Shown: positions 16,123 through 22,845, counted from the first letter of the stretch. The stretch is DNA of 38,724 nt from Eubacteriales bacterium (GCA_018383975.1 JAHAZT010000026.1:1-38724), one strand, 5' to 3'. Notes: generated by a model from the sequence alone, not told the origin. Numbers and translations are program-made.

Positions 16123-16151
16123 ATTCTAACTTAAAGCCGCGAGTTTTACAA
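16123..16151 (-). promoter_or_regulatory. sigma-A promoter of gap
   Basis: On the minus strand: TTGTAA (16151-16146), 17-base spacer, TAGAAT (16128-16123). Confidence 0.8.
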
Positions 16152-16221
16152 TAGAAAAAAGAAAAAAAGTTCAGGATTTTTCAATCTTTACAAAGCGGAC
16201 ATACTTTCCGGACGCATTTTT

Positions 16222-16252
16222 GGCGATATTTTCTGCCGGCAGGGCATATAAT
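16222..16252 (+). promoter_or_regulatory. candidate sigma-E (sporulation) promoter for the PRC-barrel gene
   Basis: GCGATATT at 16223-16230 resembles the sigma-E -35 (kmATATT), and CATATAAT at 16245-16252 resembles the sigma-E -10 (CATAcanT), with 14 bases between. No sigma-A -35 stands 17 bases upstream of the TATAAT core. The fit to the downstream sporulation-family gene supports the reading. Confidence 0.5.
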
Positions 16253-16273
16253 ATACAAATATCACACACAAAA

Positions 16274-16294
16274 TGACGGAAAATAACACCGTCA
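16274..16294 (+). promoter_or_regulatory. small hairpin just before the PRC-barrel gene ribosome site
   Basis: TGACGG (16274-16279) pairs with CCGTCA (16289-16294) over a 9-base loop, ending 1-2 bases before the Shine-Dalgarno gggaggg. It could affect ribosome access; no function is known. Confidence 0.35.
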
Positions 16295-16306
16295 CGGGAG
16301 GGAAAT

Positions 16307-16585
16307 ATGGGGTGCAGTATAAACAGTCTGAGAGATAAAGAGGTTATAAACGTTTGCGACGGGCGGCGGCTCGGATATATTTTCGACGTCGAGATAAACG
16401 CCGCGCTCGGCTCGGTGACGGCGATAGTCGTCCTTTTCGATTGCCGCGTGTTCGGCTTCGGCAAATGCGAGGAGCTTATAATTCCATGGGACAAAATACA
16501 GTGCTTCGGGGAGGACGCAGTGCTTGTCAGCGTCAGCCCCGAGCTTTACGAAAAATTCGCCTGCAAAAACAAAAAGAAAAAATAA
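16307..16585 (+). CDS. YlmC/YmxH-family PRC-barrel protein
   Basis: 92-residue PRC-barrel protein of the family annotated as YlmC/YmxH sporulation proteins. Family features seen are SLRDKEVINVCDGRRLGYI near the start, the DVEINAALGSV turn, and IPWDKIQCFGEDAVLVSV. Family members are found in spore-forming Firmicutes; the biochemical role is not settled. The C-terminus ends in a lysine run. Start ATG 16307 follows gggaggg. It is preceded by a sigma-E-like promoter and a small hairpin, and converges on the YD-repeat lipoprotein gene with only 7 bases between stop codons and no terminator visible. Confidence 0.87.
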   Translation: MGCSINSLRDKEVINVCDGRRLGYIFDVEINAALGSVTAIVVLFDCRVFGFGKCEELIIPWDKIQCFGEDAVLVSVSPELYEKFACKNKKKK

Positions 16586-16592
16586 ATTTGCT

Positions 16593-17540
16593 TTAATGAC
16601 GGGGATAAACGACGATACGGACGCTGCCGTCGGGATTGTATTCGGTTTTCCTTATATAACTTTCGCCATAGTCTTTACCGGGGTATTCAAGCACATAATC
16701 GAGCGCACCGGCTTTGTAGTGGCGCGTAAATGTCTTGAATCCGTTTTCGTTGTATTCGTATGTGGAAGAGCTGACTTCGGCGCCTCTGCGGTCATAATTT
16801 GTCTCTTTCGTTTTTCTGCCGTTTGAATTATATTCGCACACGGTGTATGAGCTTATGTTCGTGCCGATATATCTGTATGATACGGAAGATTTGATCTTTT
16901 CGCCGGAATATTCCGTTGTGCTCCAAAGGACGCCTTCCCAGCTGTATTCGCTTTCTTTTCTTCCGCCTTCGGTGTATTCGATTACGTAGTATTTTTTCAG
17001 CGAGCCGTCCGACAAAATCGTGCTGCGGCGGATGACTCTGCCGTTTTCGTCATATTCGTATGTCATTGAAGCGCCTGGAATCGCTATGTCCTTCAGCAGC
17101 TTGCCGTTTTCGTCGTATTCATATTTATGATGATATGTTTCCTCGCCGTTAAGCGCATCATAACGGATTTCTTCGGTAAGAGTCGAATCATCCTCAACGC
17201 CCGTGCCGAGATAGGCTCTGTACCTGGATTTTTTGCCGTCCGTATCGTATAGCGTTTCGGAGATTACATAGCCCTTTTCGTTGTATTCGTATTCGGAGCT
17301 TATGGTTCCGTCGTCTCTGTAATAAACGGTTTTTTGAGGATGGCTGCTTTCGACGGCTTCTTTTGTGAAAGGCACTGTGGTTCCGTCATTTTCTTTTGTT
17401 GTGGTTTCGGGAGATTTTTCATTGCTTGAGGTGCTTACGGTGAGCACGGGCAGGGCGGTATGCTTGTCTTCACACGCCGTGATAAAAATCACCGCAAAAA
17501 TCATAAGTGCCGCGAGCAAAAGAGTGATTGATTTTTTCAT
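16593..17540 (-). CDS. putative lipoprotein with YD/RHS-type repeats
   Basis: 315-residue predicted surface lipoprotein. Signal peptide with hydrophobic core and lipobox I-T-A-C, lipidated Cys23. A Thr/Ser-rich linker (about 32-65) is followed by seven or more degenerate repeats built around Y-x-Y-(D/N)-x-N-G, for example YEYDENGKLL, YEYDENGRVI, CEYNSNGRKT and YEYNENGFKT. These resemble the YD repeats of RHS/toxin-shell proteins, which form a beta sheet spiral, but the protein is short, starts with a lipid anchor and has no visible toxin tip. The start at 17540 follows aaggaga (minus strand). The gene has its own promoter. The function is unknown; carbohydrate or cell-wall binding is possible. 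Confidence 0.78.
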   Translation of the reverse strand: MKKSITLLLAALMIFAVIFITACEDKHTALPVLTVSTSSNEKSPETTTKENDGTTVPFTKEAVESSHPQKTVYYRDDGTISSEYEYNEKGYVISETLYDTDGKKSRYRAYLGTGVEDDSTLTEEIRYDALNGEETYHHKYEYDENGKLLKDIAIPGASMTYEYDENGRVIRRSTILSDGSLKKYYVIEYTEGGRKESEYSWEGVLWSTTEYSGEKIKSSVSYRYIGTNISSYTVCEYNSNGRKTKETNYDRRGAEVSSSTYEYNENGFKTFTRHYKAGALDYVLEYPGKDYGESYIRKTEYNPDGSVRIVVYPRH

Positions 17541-17582
17541 ATGGCATTCTCCTTTTTGTAAAACGGTTGTAAGCGTGTATTT

Positions 17583-17611
17583 ATTTTATCGTATTTCGCC
17601 GATAAAGTCAA
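17583..17611 (-). promoter_or_regulatory. sigma-A promoter of the YD-repeat lipoprotein gene
   Basis: On the minus strand: TTGACT (17611-17606), 17-base spacer, TAAAAT (17588-17583). It faces away from the rpsB promoter; the 312-base gap between the two genes holds both promoters and the rpsB leader. Confidence 0.78.
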
Positions 17612-17692
17612 TATAACTTTCGGTTTCTTTATCCGGTTTTTCGGTCGCGGGAGAACAGACAAAAAATATAACGCAAAAAATGAAAAAAACTC

Positions 17693-17721
17693 TTGCAATG
17701 GGCGAAAATATATGATATAAT
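17693..17721 (+). promoter_or_regulatory. sigma-A promoter of rpsB-tsf
   Basis: TTGCAA (17693-17698), 17-base spacer, perfect TATAAT (17716-17721). It predicts a transcript start near 17728 and a 5' leader of about 125 bases. Confidence 0.87.
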
Positions 17722-17764
17722 CAATTGGTTTTCGGAGAAATGACAGCCGGAAATCAATATCACA

Positions 17765-17819
17765 CACGAACGGCAAGCGTCGGTTGCCCGAAAGGGTGCG
17801 CTTCTGACTGCTTTTCGTG
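17765..17819 (+). promoter_or_regulatory. structured rpsB leader, candidate ribosomal-protein autoregulatory site
   Basis: Outer helix CACGAA (17765-17770) / TTCGTG (17814-17819). Inside it is a hairpin AAGCG (17775-17779) / CGCTT (17799-17803), a 5-base bulge, then TGCCC/GGGTG closing a GAAA tetraloop at 17790-17793. Such nested leaders upstream of r-protein genes often bind the encoded protein. I cannot match it to a named leader family. Confidence 0.5.
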
Positions 17820-17853
17820 GTGGAAAAAACCAAAATACAAAGGAGAAAGAAAA

Positions 17854-18579
17854 ATGTCAGTAATCACACTCAAACAACTGCTTGAAGCAGGCGTACACTT
17901 CGGTCACTTCACAAGAAGATGGAACCCCAAAATGGCTGAGTACATCTTCACGGAGAGAAACGGTATTTATATTATCGACCTCCAGAAGAGCGTTGCAAAG
18001 CTCGAAGAAGCTTACAACTTCGTAAAGGAAACCTCCGCAAACGGCGGAACACTCCTCTTCGTAGGCACGAAGAAGCAGGCTGCGGATGCTATCAAAGAAG
18101 AAGCAGAGCGCTGCGGAATGTACTATGTAAACACACGTTGGCTCGGCGGTATGCTCACAAACTATAAGACAATCCAGAAGAGCATCGCTCGTCTTGCCGC
18201 TCTTGAAAAGATGCAGGATGACGGAACCTTCGCACTTCTTCCCAAAAAGGAAGTTGCGGCGCTCACAAAAGAGATGGAAGACCTTGAAAGAAACATCGGC
18301 GGTATCAAGACGATGCCCGGACTTCCTTCCGCTGTATTCATAGTTGACCCCCGCAAGGAACACAACGCCGTTCTCGAAGCAAAGAAGCTCGGCATTCCGG
18401 TTGTTGCAATCGTTGATACGAACTGCGACCCCGACGACGCAGATTACGTTATCCCCGGAAACGACGACGCTATCCGCGCTATCAAGCTCATCTCTTCTGT
18501 TCTCGCAGACGCCGTTATCGAAGGCAAGCAGGGCGAACAGAACGCTCCCGCAGCAGAAGAAGCAACAGACGCTGAATAA
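17854..18579 (+). CDS. rpsB: 30S ribosomal protein S2
   Basis: Small-subunit ribosomal protein S2, needed for S1/mRNA-side assembly at the 30S neck. The 241-residue protein opens with [18 protein letters not shown] and has the S2 blocks [36 protein letters not shown] and [18 protein letters not shown]. The frame stays open back to 17725, but ATG 17854 follows aaaggag and matches the family start, leaving a leader with structure. It is 23 bases upstream of tsf, the standard bacterial pair. Confidence 0.97.
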   Translation: MSVITLKQLLEAGVHFGHFTRRWNPKMAEYIFTERNGIYIIDLQKSVAKLEEAYNFVKETSANGGTLLFVGTKKQAADAIKEEAERCGMYYVNTRWLGGMLTNYKTIQKSIARLAALEKMQDDGTFALLPKKEVAALTKEMEDLERNIGGIKTMPGLPSAVFIVDPRKEHNAVLEAKKLGIPVVAIVDTNCDPDDADYVIPGNDDAIRAIKLISSVLADAVIEGKQGEQNAPAAEEATDAE

Positions 18580-18602
18580 TTAAAATTACGGAGGAATATA
18601 AA

Positions 18603-19535
18603 ATGGCAGTAACTATTACCGCCGCAATGGTCGGCGAGCTCAAAAACAAGACAGGCGCAGGCCTTATGGACTGCAAGCGCGCTCTCGTTGAAACAAACGG
18701 AGATCAGGACGCCGCTATCGTTATCCTTCGTGAGAAGGGACTTGCCGCAGCAGCCAAAAAGGCAGACAGAATCGCGGCAGACGGCGTTGTTGATATAATG
18801 AAGGAAGGCGACTCCGTCGCTATGGTTGAGGTCAACTCCGAGACAGACTTCGTTGCAAAGAACGATAAGTTTGTTGAATTCGTTCGCGGCGTTCTCCGCA
18901 CAATCCTTGCAAACCGTCCCGCAAACATGGACGAGCTTAACGCGTGCAAGTTCGACGGCACCGACTTCACGGTTGCGGACACGGTTAAAGAGCAGATTTC
19001 CATTATCAAAGAGAAGATTGATATCCGCCGCTTCGTTATAGTTGACGGACTCACAAGCACATATATTCACGGCAAGGGCAATACGGGCGTTATCGTTAAG
19101 TTTGAGGCTGACGACGCCGCAAAGAACAACCCCGGCTTTGCTGAATTCGCAAAGAACATCGCTCTCCAGGTCGGCGCTTATCCGACACCCTATCTTGACA
19201 AGGAATCCGTTCCCGCTTCCGTTATCGCAGAGGAGCAGAAGATTGTTGAAGAGCAGATAAAGAACGACCCCAAGAACGCAAACAAGCCCGCAAATGTTAT
19301 CGAAAAGATGGCAATCGGCAAGCTCGGCAAGTTCTATGAGCAGAACTGCCTCCTTGAAATGGGCTATGTAAAAGACGACGCTATGTCGGTCGGCAAATAT
19401 GTCGAAACAACGGCAAAGCAGTTCGGCGGCAAGATTGCCGTTGTCGGCTTTGAGCGTTACGAAAAGGGCGAGGGCATTACAAAGAGAGAAGACAACCTCG
19501 ACGAAGAAGTTGCAAAGATGCTCGCAAAGAAATAA
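18603..19535 (+). CDS. tsf: elongation factor Ts
   Basis: Guanine nucleotide exchange factor that recycles EF-Tu-GDP. The 310-residue protein has the N-terminal UBA-like region with KTGAGLMDCKRALVE, the core TDFVAKNDKF motif that inserts into EF-Tu, and a full C-terminal dimerisation region. Start ATG 18603 follows acggagga. It is the second gene of the rpsB-tsf operon and is followed at once by an intrinsic terminator. Confidence 0.97.
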   Translation: MAVTITAAMVGELKNKTGAGLMDCKRALVETNGDQDAAIVILREKGLAAAAKKADRIAADGVVDIMKEGDSVAMVEVNSETDFVAKNDKFVEFVRGVLRTILANRPANMDELNACKFDGTDFTVADTVKEQISIIKEKIDIRRFVIVDGLTSTYIHGKGNTGVIVKFEADDAAKNNPGFAEFAKNIALQVGAYPTPYLDKESVPASVIAEEQKIVEEQIKNDPKNANKPANVIEKMAIGKLGKFYEQNCLLEMGYVKDDAMSVGKYVETTAKQFGGKIAVVGFERYEKGEGITKREDNLDEEVAKMLAKK

Positions 19536-19550
19536 GAAAACAAGATATAA

Positions 19551-19577
19551 AAAAGCGTGCCGCAGGCGCGCTTTTTT
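19551..19577 (+). terminator. intrinsic terminator of rpsB-tsf
   Basis: 11-bp stem aaaagcgtgcc (19551-19561) / ggcgcgctttt (19565-19575), loop gca, one G-U pair, T-run to 19577. Confidence 0.9.
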
Positions 19578-19608
19578 GTTTTTTCGGCAGATGACGCGGG
19601 CGGCGGGA

Positions 19609-19637
19609 AAAAGAAAAACGCCCCGAAGGGCGTTTTG
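19609..19637 (-). terminator. intrinsic terminator of the ylxM-ffh-rpsP-khpA operon
   Basis: On the minus strand: AAAACGCCC-TTCG-GGGCGTTTT (19636-19615) with a T-rich tail towards 19609. It closes the operon right after khpA. Confidence 0.9.
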
Positions 19638-19639
19638 CG

Positions 19640-19885
19640 TCATCTTATATCAACGACGATTTTCTTTCCGCCGGAAGCGGCGGTTTTCATAATCTGGCGT
19701 ATAGCCTGCGCTATTCTGCCGTGCTTGCCTATAACCTTGCCCATATCGTCGGGCGCAACGGAAAGCTCAAGTGTGATGGCACCGGAGGTGCTTTCTTTTT
19801 CCGTCACACGGACTTCGTCCGGATTATCAACGATAGCGCGGGCGATATTCGCAAGAGCTTCTTTGTAATCAATCATTTCCGACAC
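19640..19885 (-). CDS. khpA: KH-domain RNA-binding protein KhpA
   Basis: Small (81 residues) single KH-domain protein of the YlqC/KhpA family, an RNA-binding partner of KhpB/Jag in Firmicutes with links to cell elongation and division. The KH signature GKVIGKHGRIAQAIR (GxxG loop G-K-H-G) is intact. The start is taken as GTG 19885, giving MSEMIDYKE, 7 bases after the rpsP stop. ATG 19876 three codons in is an equally possible start because neither has a strong ribosome site. It follows rpsP as in Bacillus, but a terminator comes next instead of rimM-trmD-rplS. Confidence 0.92.
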   Translation of the reverse strand: MSEMIDYKEALANIARAIVDNPDEVRVTEKESTSGAITLELSVAPDDMGKVIGKHGRIAQAIRQIMKTAASGGKKIVVDIR

Positions 19886-19892
19886 CCCGAAT

Positions 19893-20138
19893 TTATTCGG
19901 TCATGCCGGCCTTTTTAAGAAGCGACTTAACTGTTTCCGTGGGCTGAGCGCCGTTCTTTATCCACGCCTGAGCCTTTTCAACGTCAATCTTTATCTCAAC
20001 GGGATTTGTTGTGGGGTTGTAGTGACCGAGCTCTTCGATGAATCTGCCGTCGCGGGGATAGCGAGAGTCTGCAACTACTACGCGATAGAAGGGAGCTTTC
20101 TTTGCGCCCATTCTTTTAAGTCTGATTTTAACTGCCAT
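19893..20138 (-). CDS. rpsP: 30S ribosomal protein S16
   Basis: 81-residue S16, an early 30S assembly protein, with the typical start [19 protein letters not shown] and the block [18 protein letters not shown]. Start 20138 follows cggagga on the minus strand. The 90-base gap from ffh is AT-rich and contains only a short hairpin (GGCG/CGCC); I see no convincing internal promoter. Confidence 0.97.
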   Translation of the reverse strand: MAVKIRLKRMGAKKAPFYRVVVADSRYPRDGRFIEELGHYNPTTNPVEIKIDVEKAQAWIKNGAQPTETVKSLLKKAGMTE

Positions 20139-20228
20139 TTTTGGTTTCCTCCGAAAAATATAATATTAAAAATTTTTTATAAAAATCATCGCAGGCGTTC
20201 TGCCGCCAATGAATTTATACTGATTTAA

Positions 20229-21566
20229 TTAAAATCCGAACGGATTTTTTCCGAAACGTCCTTTGCCGAAGCCTTTTCCGCCGGCAAACTGTTTCATCAA
20301 TTTGCATGTCTGCTCGTATTGCTTGAGCACCTTGTTTATTTCTTCAACCGACGTTCCCGATCCCATCGCTATGCGCTTTTTGCGCGACGAATTGAGTATT
20401 TCGGGTTTTTCGCGTTCAGCGGGAGTCATAGAGAGAATTATTGCCTCCATATGAGTCATCGCTTTTTCGTCAATTTTTGCGTCCTTCAGCGCGGCGGAAT
20501 TCATTCCGGGCATCATTGCGGCAATCGACTCAAGCGACCCCATGTTTTTCAGCTGACCCATCTGGTCGAGATAGTCTGTAAGAGTGAATCTTGATTTGCG
20601 GAGCTTTTCTTCAAGCTCTGCGGCTTTCTTTTCGTCAAATGACTGCTGAGCCTTTTCAATCAGGGTAAGCACGTCGCCCATGCCGAGAATTCTCTGCGCC
20701 ATTCTGTCCGGATAGAAGGGCTCGATTTCGCTGAGCTTTTCGCCCGTGCCGATGAACTTTATCGGCTTTCCCGTAACATACTTTACGGAAAGCGCGGCGC
20801 CGCCTCGCGTATCGCCGTCCAGCTTTGTCATTATGACGCCCGTTATATCAAGCATTTCGTCAAACGTTTTCGCAACGTTTACGGCGTTCTGACCGGTCAT
20901 AGAGTCGACGACGAGGAGAATTTCGGAGGGTGAAACGGCTTTTTTCATCTGTTTCAGCTCGTCCATCATTTCTTCGTCTATCTGAAGTCTGCCTGCGGTA
21001 TCTATGATGACAAGGTCGAGGAGGTTTTTCTTTGCGTATTCAACTGCGTGTTCCGCGATTTTTACAGGACTCTTTGAGCCGTCCTCGGAATACACGGGAA
21101 CGCCGACCTGCTCTCCGACAACTTTAAGTTGTTGAATTGCGGCGGGACGGTAAACGTCGCATGCGGCGAGAAGCGGATTTTTGCCCTGCTTTTTCATATA
21201 AGCGGCGAGCTTTGCGGAATGGGTTGTCTTGCCCGCACCCTGAAGTCCCGCCATCATGACGACTGTCGGGGGTTTCGGCGAAATTATGAGCTTTGACTGC
21301 GTCGAGCCCATAAGAGCCGTAAGCTCTTCGTCCACTATTTTAACTATCTGCTGTGACGGCACGAGGCTTTCAAGCACTTCGCTGCCGACGGCGCGCTCCG
21401 TCACCTTTGCGACAAAGTCCTTGACGACGGAAAAGTTTACGTCGGCTTCGAGAAGCGCCATCTTGACTGCGCGCATACCCTCGCGGACGTCTTTTTCCGT
21501 CAGTTTGCCTTTGCTTCTGAATTTTTTGAGAGCCGCAGACAGCTTTTCGGAAAGTCCGGAAAACAT
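20229..21566 (-). CDS. ffh: signal recognition particle protein (SRP54 homologue)
   Basis: GTPase of the signal recognition particle; binds signal sequences and SRP RNA and docks nascent chains to FtsY at the membrane. The 445-residue protein has the N domain (about 1-90), G domain with GLQGAGKT (107-114), DTAGR and TKLDGD, and the Met-rich M domain with RFTLTDYLDQM and the RNA-binding SRKKRIAMGSG. The C-terminus is Gly/Lys/Phe-rich. Start 21566 follows aggaggg. It is preceded by ylxM 17 bases upstream. Its RNA partner is encoded at 32402-32710 in the same window. Confidence 0.97.
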   Translation of the reverse strand: MFSGLSEKLSAALKKFRSKGKLTEKDVREGMRAVKMALLEADVNFSVVKDFVAKVTERAVGSEVLESLVPSQQIVKIVDEELTALMGSTQSKLIISPKPPTVVMMAGLQGAGKTTHSAKLAAYMKKQGKNPLLAACDVYRPAAIQQLKVVGEQVGVPVYSEDGSKSPVKIAEHAVEYAKKNLLDLVIIDTAGRLQIDEEMMDELKQMKKAVSPSEILLVVDSMTGQNAVNVAKTFDEMLDITGVIMTKLDGDTRGGAALSVKYVTGKPIKFIGTGEKLSEIEPFYPDRMAQRILGMGDVLTLIEKAQQSFDEKKAAELEEKLRKSRFTLTDYLDQMGQLKNMGSLESIAAMMPGMNSAALKDAKIDEKAMTHMEAIILSMTPAEREKPEILNSSRKKRIAMGSGTSVEEINKVLKQYEQTCKLMKQFAGGKGFGKGRFGKNPFGF

Positions 21567-21583
21567 TTATTTGCCCTCCTTTA

Positions 21584-21904
21584 TCATAATTTCAACATAT
21601 CGAGTGTTTCTTCGGCAAGCCGGATATTTCCGCTCGCCAGCGCATTTTTTGCGATTGAGAGAAGCCTTTCCGTTTCGGAAAATTTCTTTTTCAGTCCGAG
21701 CTTTTCTTCGCAATCGCGGAGCAGCTTTTCGGCGCGGACGATGTTGTCTCTCACGCCCTGACGGGTCATTTTCATTATCTCCGCTATCTCGGAGAGGGAA
21801 AGGTCGTCGCAATAATAATATTCAAAGGCGTCCTTTTCGTTTGCGGAAAGCAGACCGCCGTATATATCGAAAAGTATCGTGAGCGACAGGTCTTTTTCAG
21901 CCAC
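21584..21904 (-). CDS. ylxM: YlxM/p13-family DNA-binding protein
   Basis: 106-residue helix-turn-helix protein (UPF0122) that accompanies ffh in Firmicutes; in streptococci it modulates the SRP. The sigma-70 region-4-like helix-turn-helix covers LSLSEIAEIMKMTRQGVRDN. The start is GTG 21904 (GTG GCT GAA), chosen because gaaaggagg lies 5-6 bases upstream. It is the first gene of ylxM-ffh-rpsP-khpA, directly downstream of a strong promoter with repeated half-sites. Confidence 0.93.
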   Translation of the reverse strand: MAEKDLSLTILFDIYGGLLSANEKDAFEYYYCDDLSLSEIAEIMKMTRQGVRDNIVRAEKLLRDCEEKLGLKKKFSETERLLSIAKNALASGNIRLAEETLDMLKL

Positions 21905-21922
21905 GGGAGCCTCCTTTCAAGC

Positions 21923-21968
21923 TGTAAAGCAAAATGCTTTACACAGTATATCACCGGTAAAGCATTTT
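21923..21968. promoter_or_regulatory. three-half-site operator at the ylxM-ffh promoter
   Basis: TGTAAAGCA (21923-21931) and TGCTTTACA (21935-21943) form a perfect 9-bp dyad with a 3-base centre at the expected transcription start. A third copy, GTAAAGCATTTT (21957-21968), is a perfect 12-bp inverted match to AAAATGCTTTAC (21931-21942) and abuts the -35. The first and third copies are 33 bases apart, about three helical turns. A bound dimeric regulator would cover the promoter. Confidence 0.62.
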
Positions 21969-21973
21969 GTCAA
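21945..21973 (-). promoter_or_regulatory. sigma-A promoter of ylxM-ffh-rpsP-khpA
   Basis: On the minus strand: perfect TTGACA (21973-21968), 17-base spacer, TATACT (21950-21945). Confidence 0.9.
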
Positions 21974-21976
21974 GTA

Positions 21977-22546
21977 TTATTTGATATTTTTTCTTTTGTT
22001 CCAAACGATATAGTCCTTTGTCGGATAATCCGCATTAAGTGACTCCGAATGGAAAACGGTGTCCGCAAAGAATTCAAAGCCACATTTTTCGATTACGCGG
22101 CGTGACGGGTCGTTTCCGACAAAATGTCCGGCGGAAACGGCGTCGAGGTTCAGCTCGTCAAAGCAATAGCAGATGACGGCTTTCACGGCTTCCGTCATAA
22201 GTCCTTTGCCCCAGAAATCCTTTGCGAGAACAAAACCGATTTCTTTTATGTTCACGTCCGGAAAGCGCGATACGGTCACCTCGTCCGGATCTTTAATTCC
22301 TACGCTGCCGATGACCTTTCCGCTTTTTTTATCGACTATTGCGAAAACGTTCCTGCCTTCGATGAACATTGAAAGTATCCTGCGACTTTCTTCAATCGAC
22401 TTATGGTGGCTACATCCGGCACATTCGCCGACGCCATCAACCTTTGCATAATCATAAAAGTCTGCAAGGTCGTCCTCACGGAAGCCCCTCAAAACAAGGC
22501 GATTTGTCTCTATTCTGACAGTGCCCGTGTCAACTTTAATTTCCAT
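21977..22546 (-). CDS. GNAT-family N-acetyltransferase (RimJ/RimL type)
   Basis: 189-residue acetyl-CoA-dependent acetyltransferase. The N-terminus RIETNRLVLRGFREDD and later KDFWGKGLMTEAVKAV (acetyl-CoA pyrophosphate loop) and NDPSRRVIEKCGFEF are typical of the RimJ/RimL branch, which acetylates protein N-termini or small molecules. Start ATG 22546 follows aaaggag. No sigma-A promoter is evident in the 60 bases before it. The nearest promoter is the consensus one at 22845, beyond a terminator and a 37-codon reading frame, so expression may depend on read-through. The substrate is unknown. Confidence 0.88.
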   Translation of the reverse strand: MEIKVDTGTVRIETNRLVLRGFREDDLADFYDYAKVDGVGECAGCSHHKSIEESRRILSMFIEGRNVFAIVDKKSGKVIGSVGIKDPDEVTVSRFPDVNIKEIGFVLAKDFWGKGLMTEAVKAVICYCFDELNLDAVSAGHFVGNDPSRRVIEKCGFEFFADTVFHSESLNADYPTKDYIVWNKRKNIK

Positions 22547-22608
22547 TGTGTTTTTCTCCTTTCTTTTTGATAGTCAGTCGTGCGGGATACCGCCCGATAA
22601 AAATTGCA

Positions 22609-22642
22609 ATAAAAAGCGGCGAGACAAAAACGTCATCGCCGC
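22609..22642 (-). terminator. intrinsic terminator after the 37-codon frame
   Basis: On the minus strand: GCGGCGA (22642-22636), one bulged T and GAC/GTC inner pairs, then TCGCCGC (22622-22616) followed by TTTTT. It sits between the small frame and the acetyltransferase gene, so it may act as an attenuator. Confidence 0.82.
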
Positions 22643-22669
22643 GGTATTTCTTTTTGCGCGGAGGGTTAT

Positions 22670-22783
22670 TTACCCCTTCTGCAAAAAAATACGACGGCGC
22701 AGACCCATAGAGTTCTGCTCAAAGCGGGGAGCGATTTCGCTGGTGAAACGTGTATTTACATGGAAAACCGTGTGTTTTTTCAT
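22670..22783 (-). CDS. possible 37-residue basic small protein or leader peptide
   Basis: Short open frame (MKKHTVFHVN... ending GLRRRIFLQKG) not recognised as any family. It has ATG at 22783, an aaaaggag ribosome site 11 bases upstream, and no hydrophobic segment; it is strongly basic with an RRR cluster near the C-terminus. It lies alone in a transcript of about 200 bases bounded by a consensus promoter (22817-22845) and an intrinsic terminator (22609-22642). It could be a small protein, a leader peptide controlling the acetyltransferase by attenuation, or an incidental frame in a small RNA. Confidence 0.5.
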   Translation of the reverse strand: MKKHTVFHVNTRFTSEIAPRFEQNSMGLRRRIFLQKG

Positions 22784-22816
22784 AGCCTGTTCCGCTCCTT
22801 TTCCGAAAGTTCGTAA

Positions 22817-22845
22817 ATTATAACACATTGGCAGGAATTTGTCAA
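22817..22845 (-). promoter_or_regulatory. full-consensus sigma-A promoter of the short transcript
   Basis: On the minus strand: TTGACA (22845-22840), exactly 17 bases, TATAAT (22822-22817). It is the only promoter in the window with both hexamers perfect, so strong transcription is expected from about 22810. Confidence 0.92.

Noticed and set aside
16593..17540. YD-repeat protein as a polymorphic toxin with an immunity partner
   Set aside because: There is no C-terminal toxin domain, no RHS core motif and no small immunity gene next to it.
17725..17853. N-terminal extension of rpsB by 43 codons
   Set aside because: It would begin at the expected transcription start, has no ribosome site and is not S2-like; the region folds as a leader.
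22609..22810. The short transcript as 6S RNA
   Set aside because: The ends do not pair into the long closing helix with a central bubble expected of 6S RNA.
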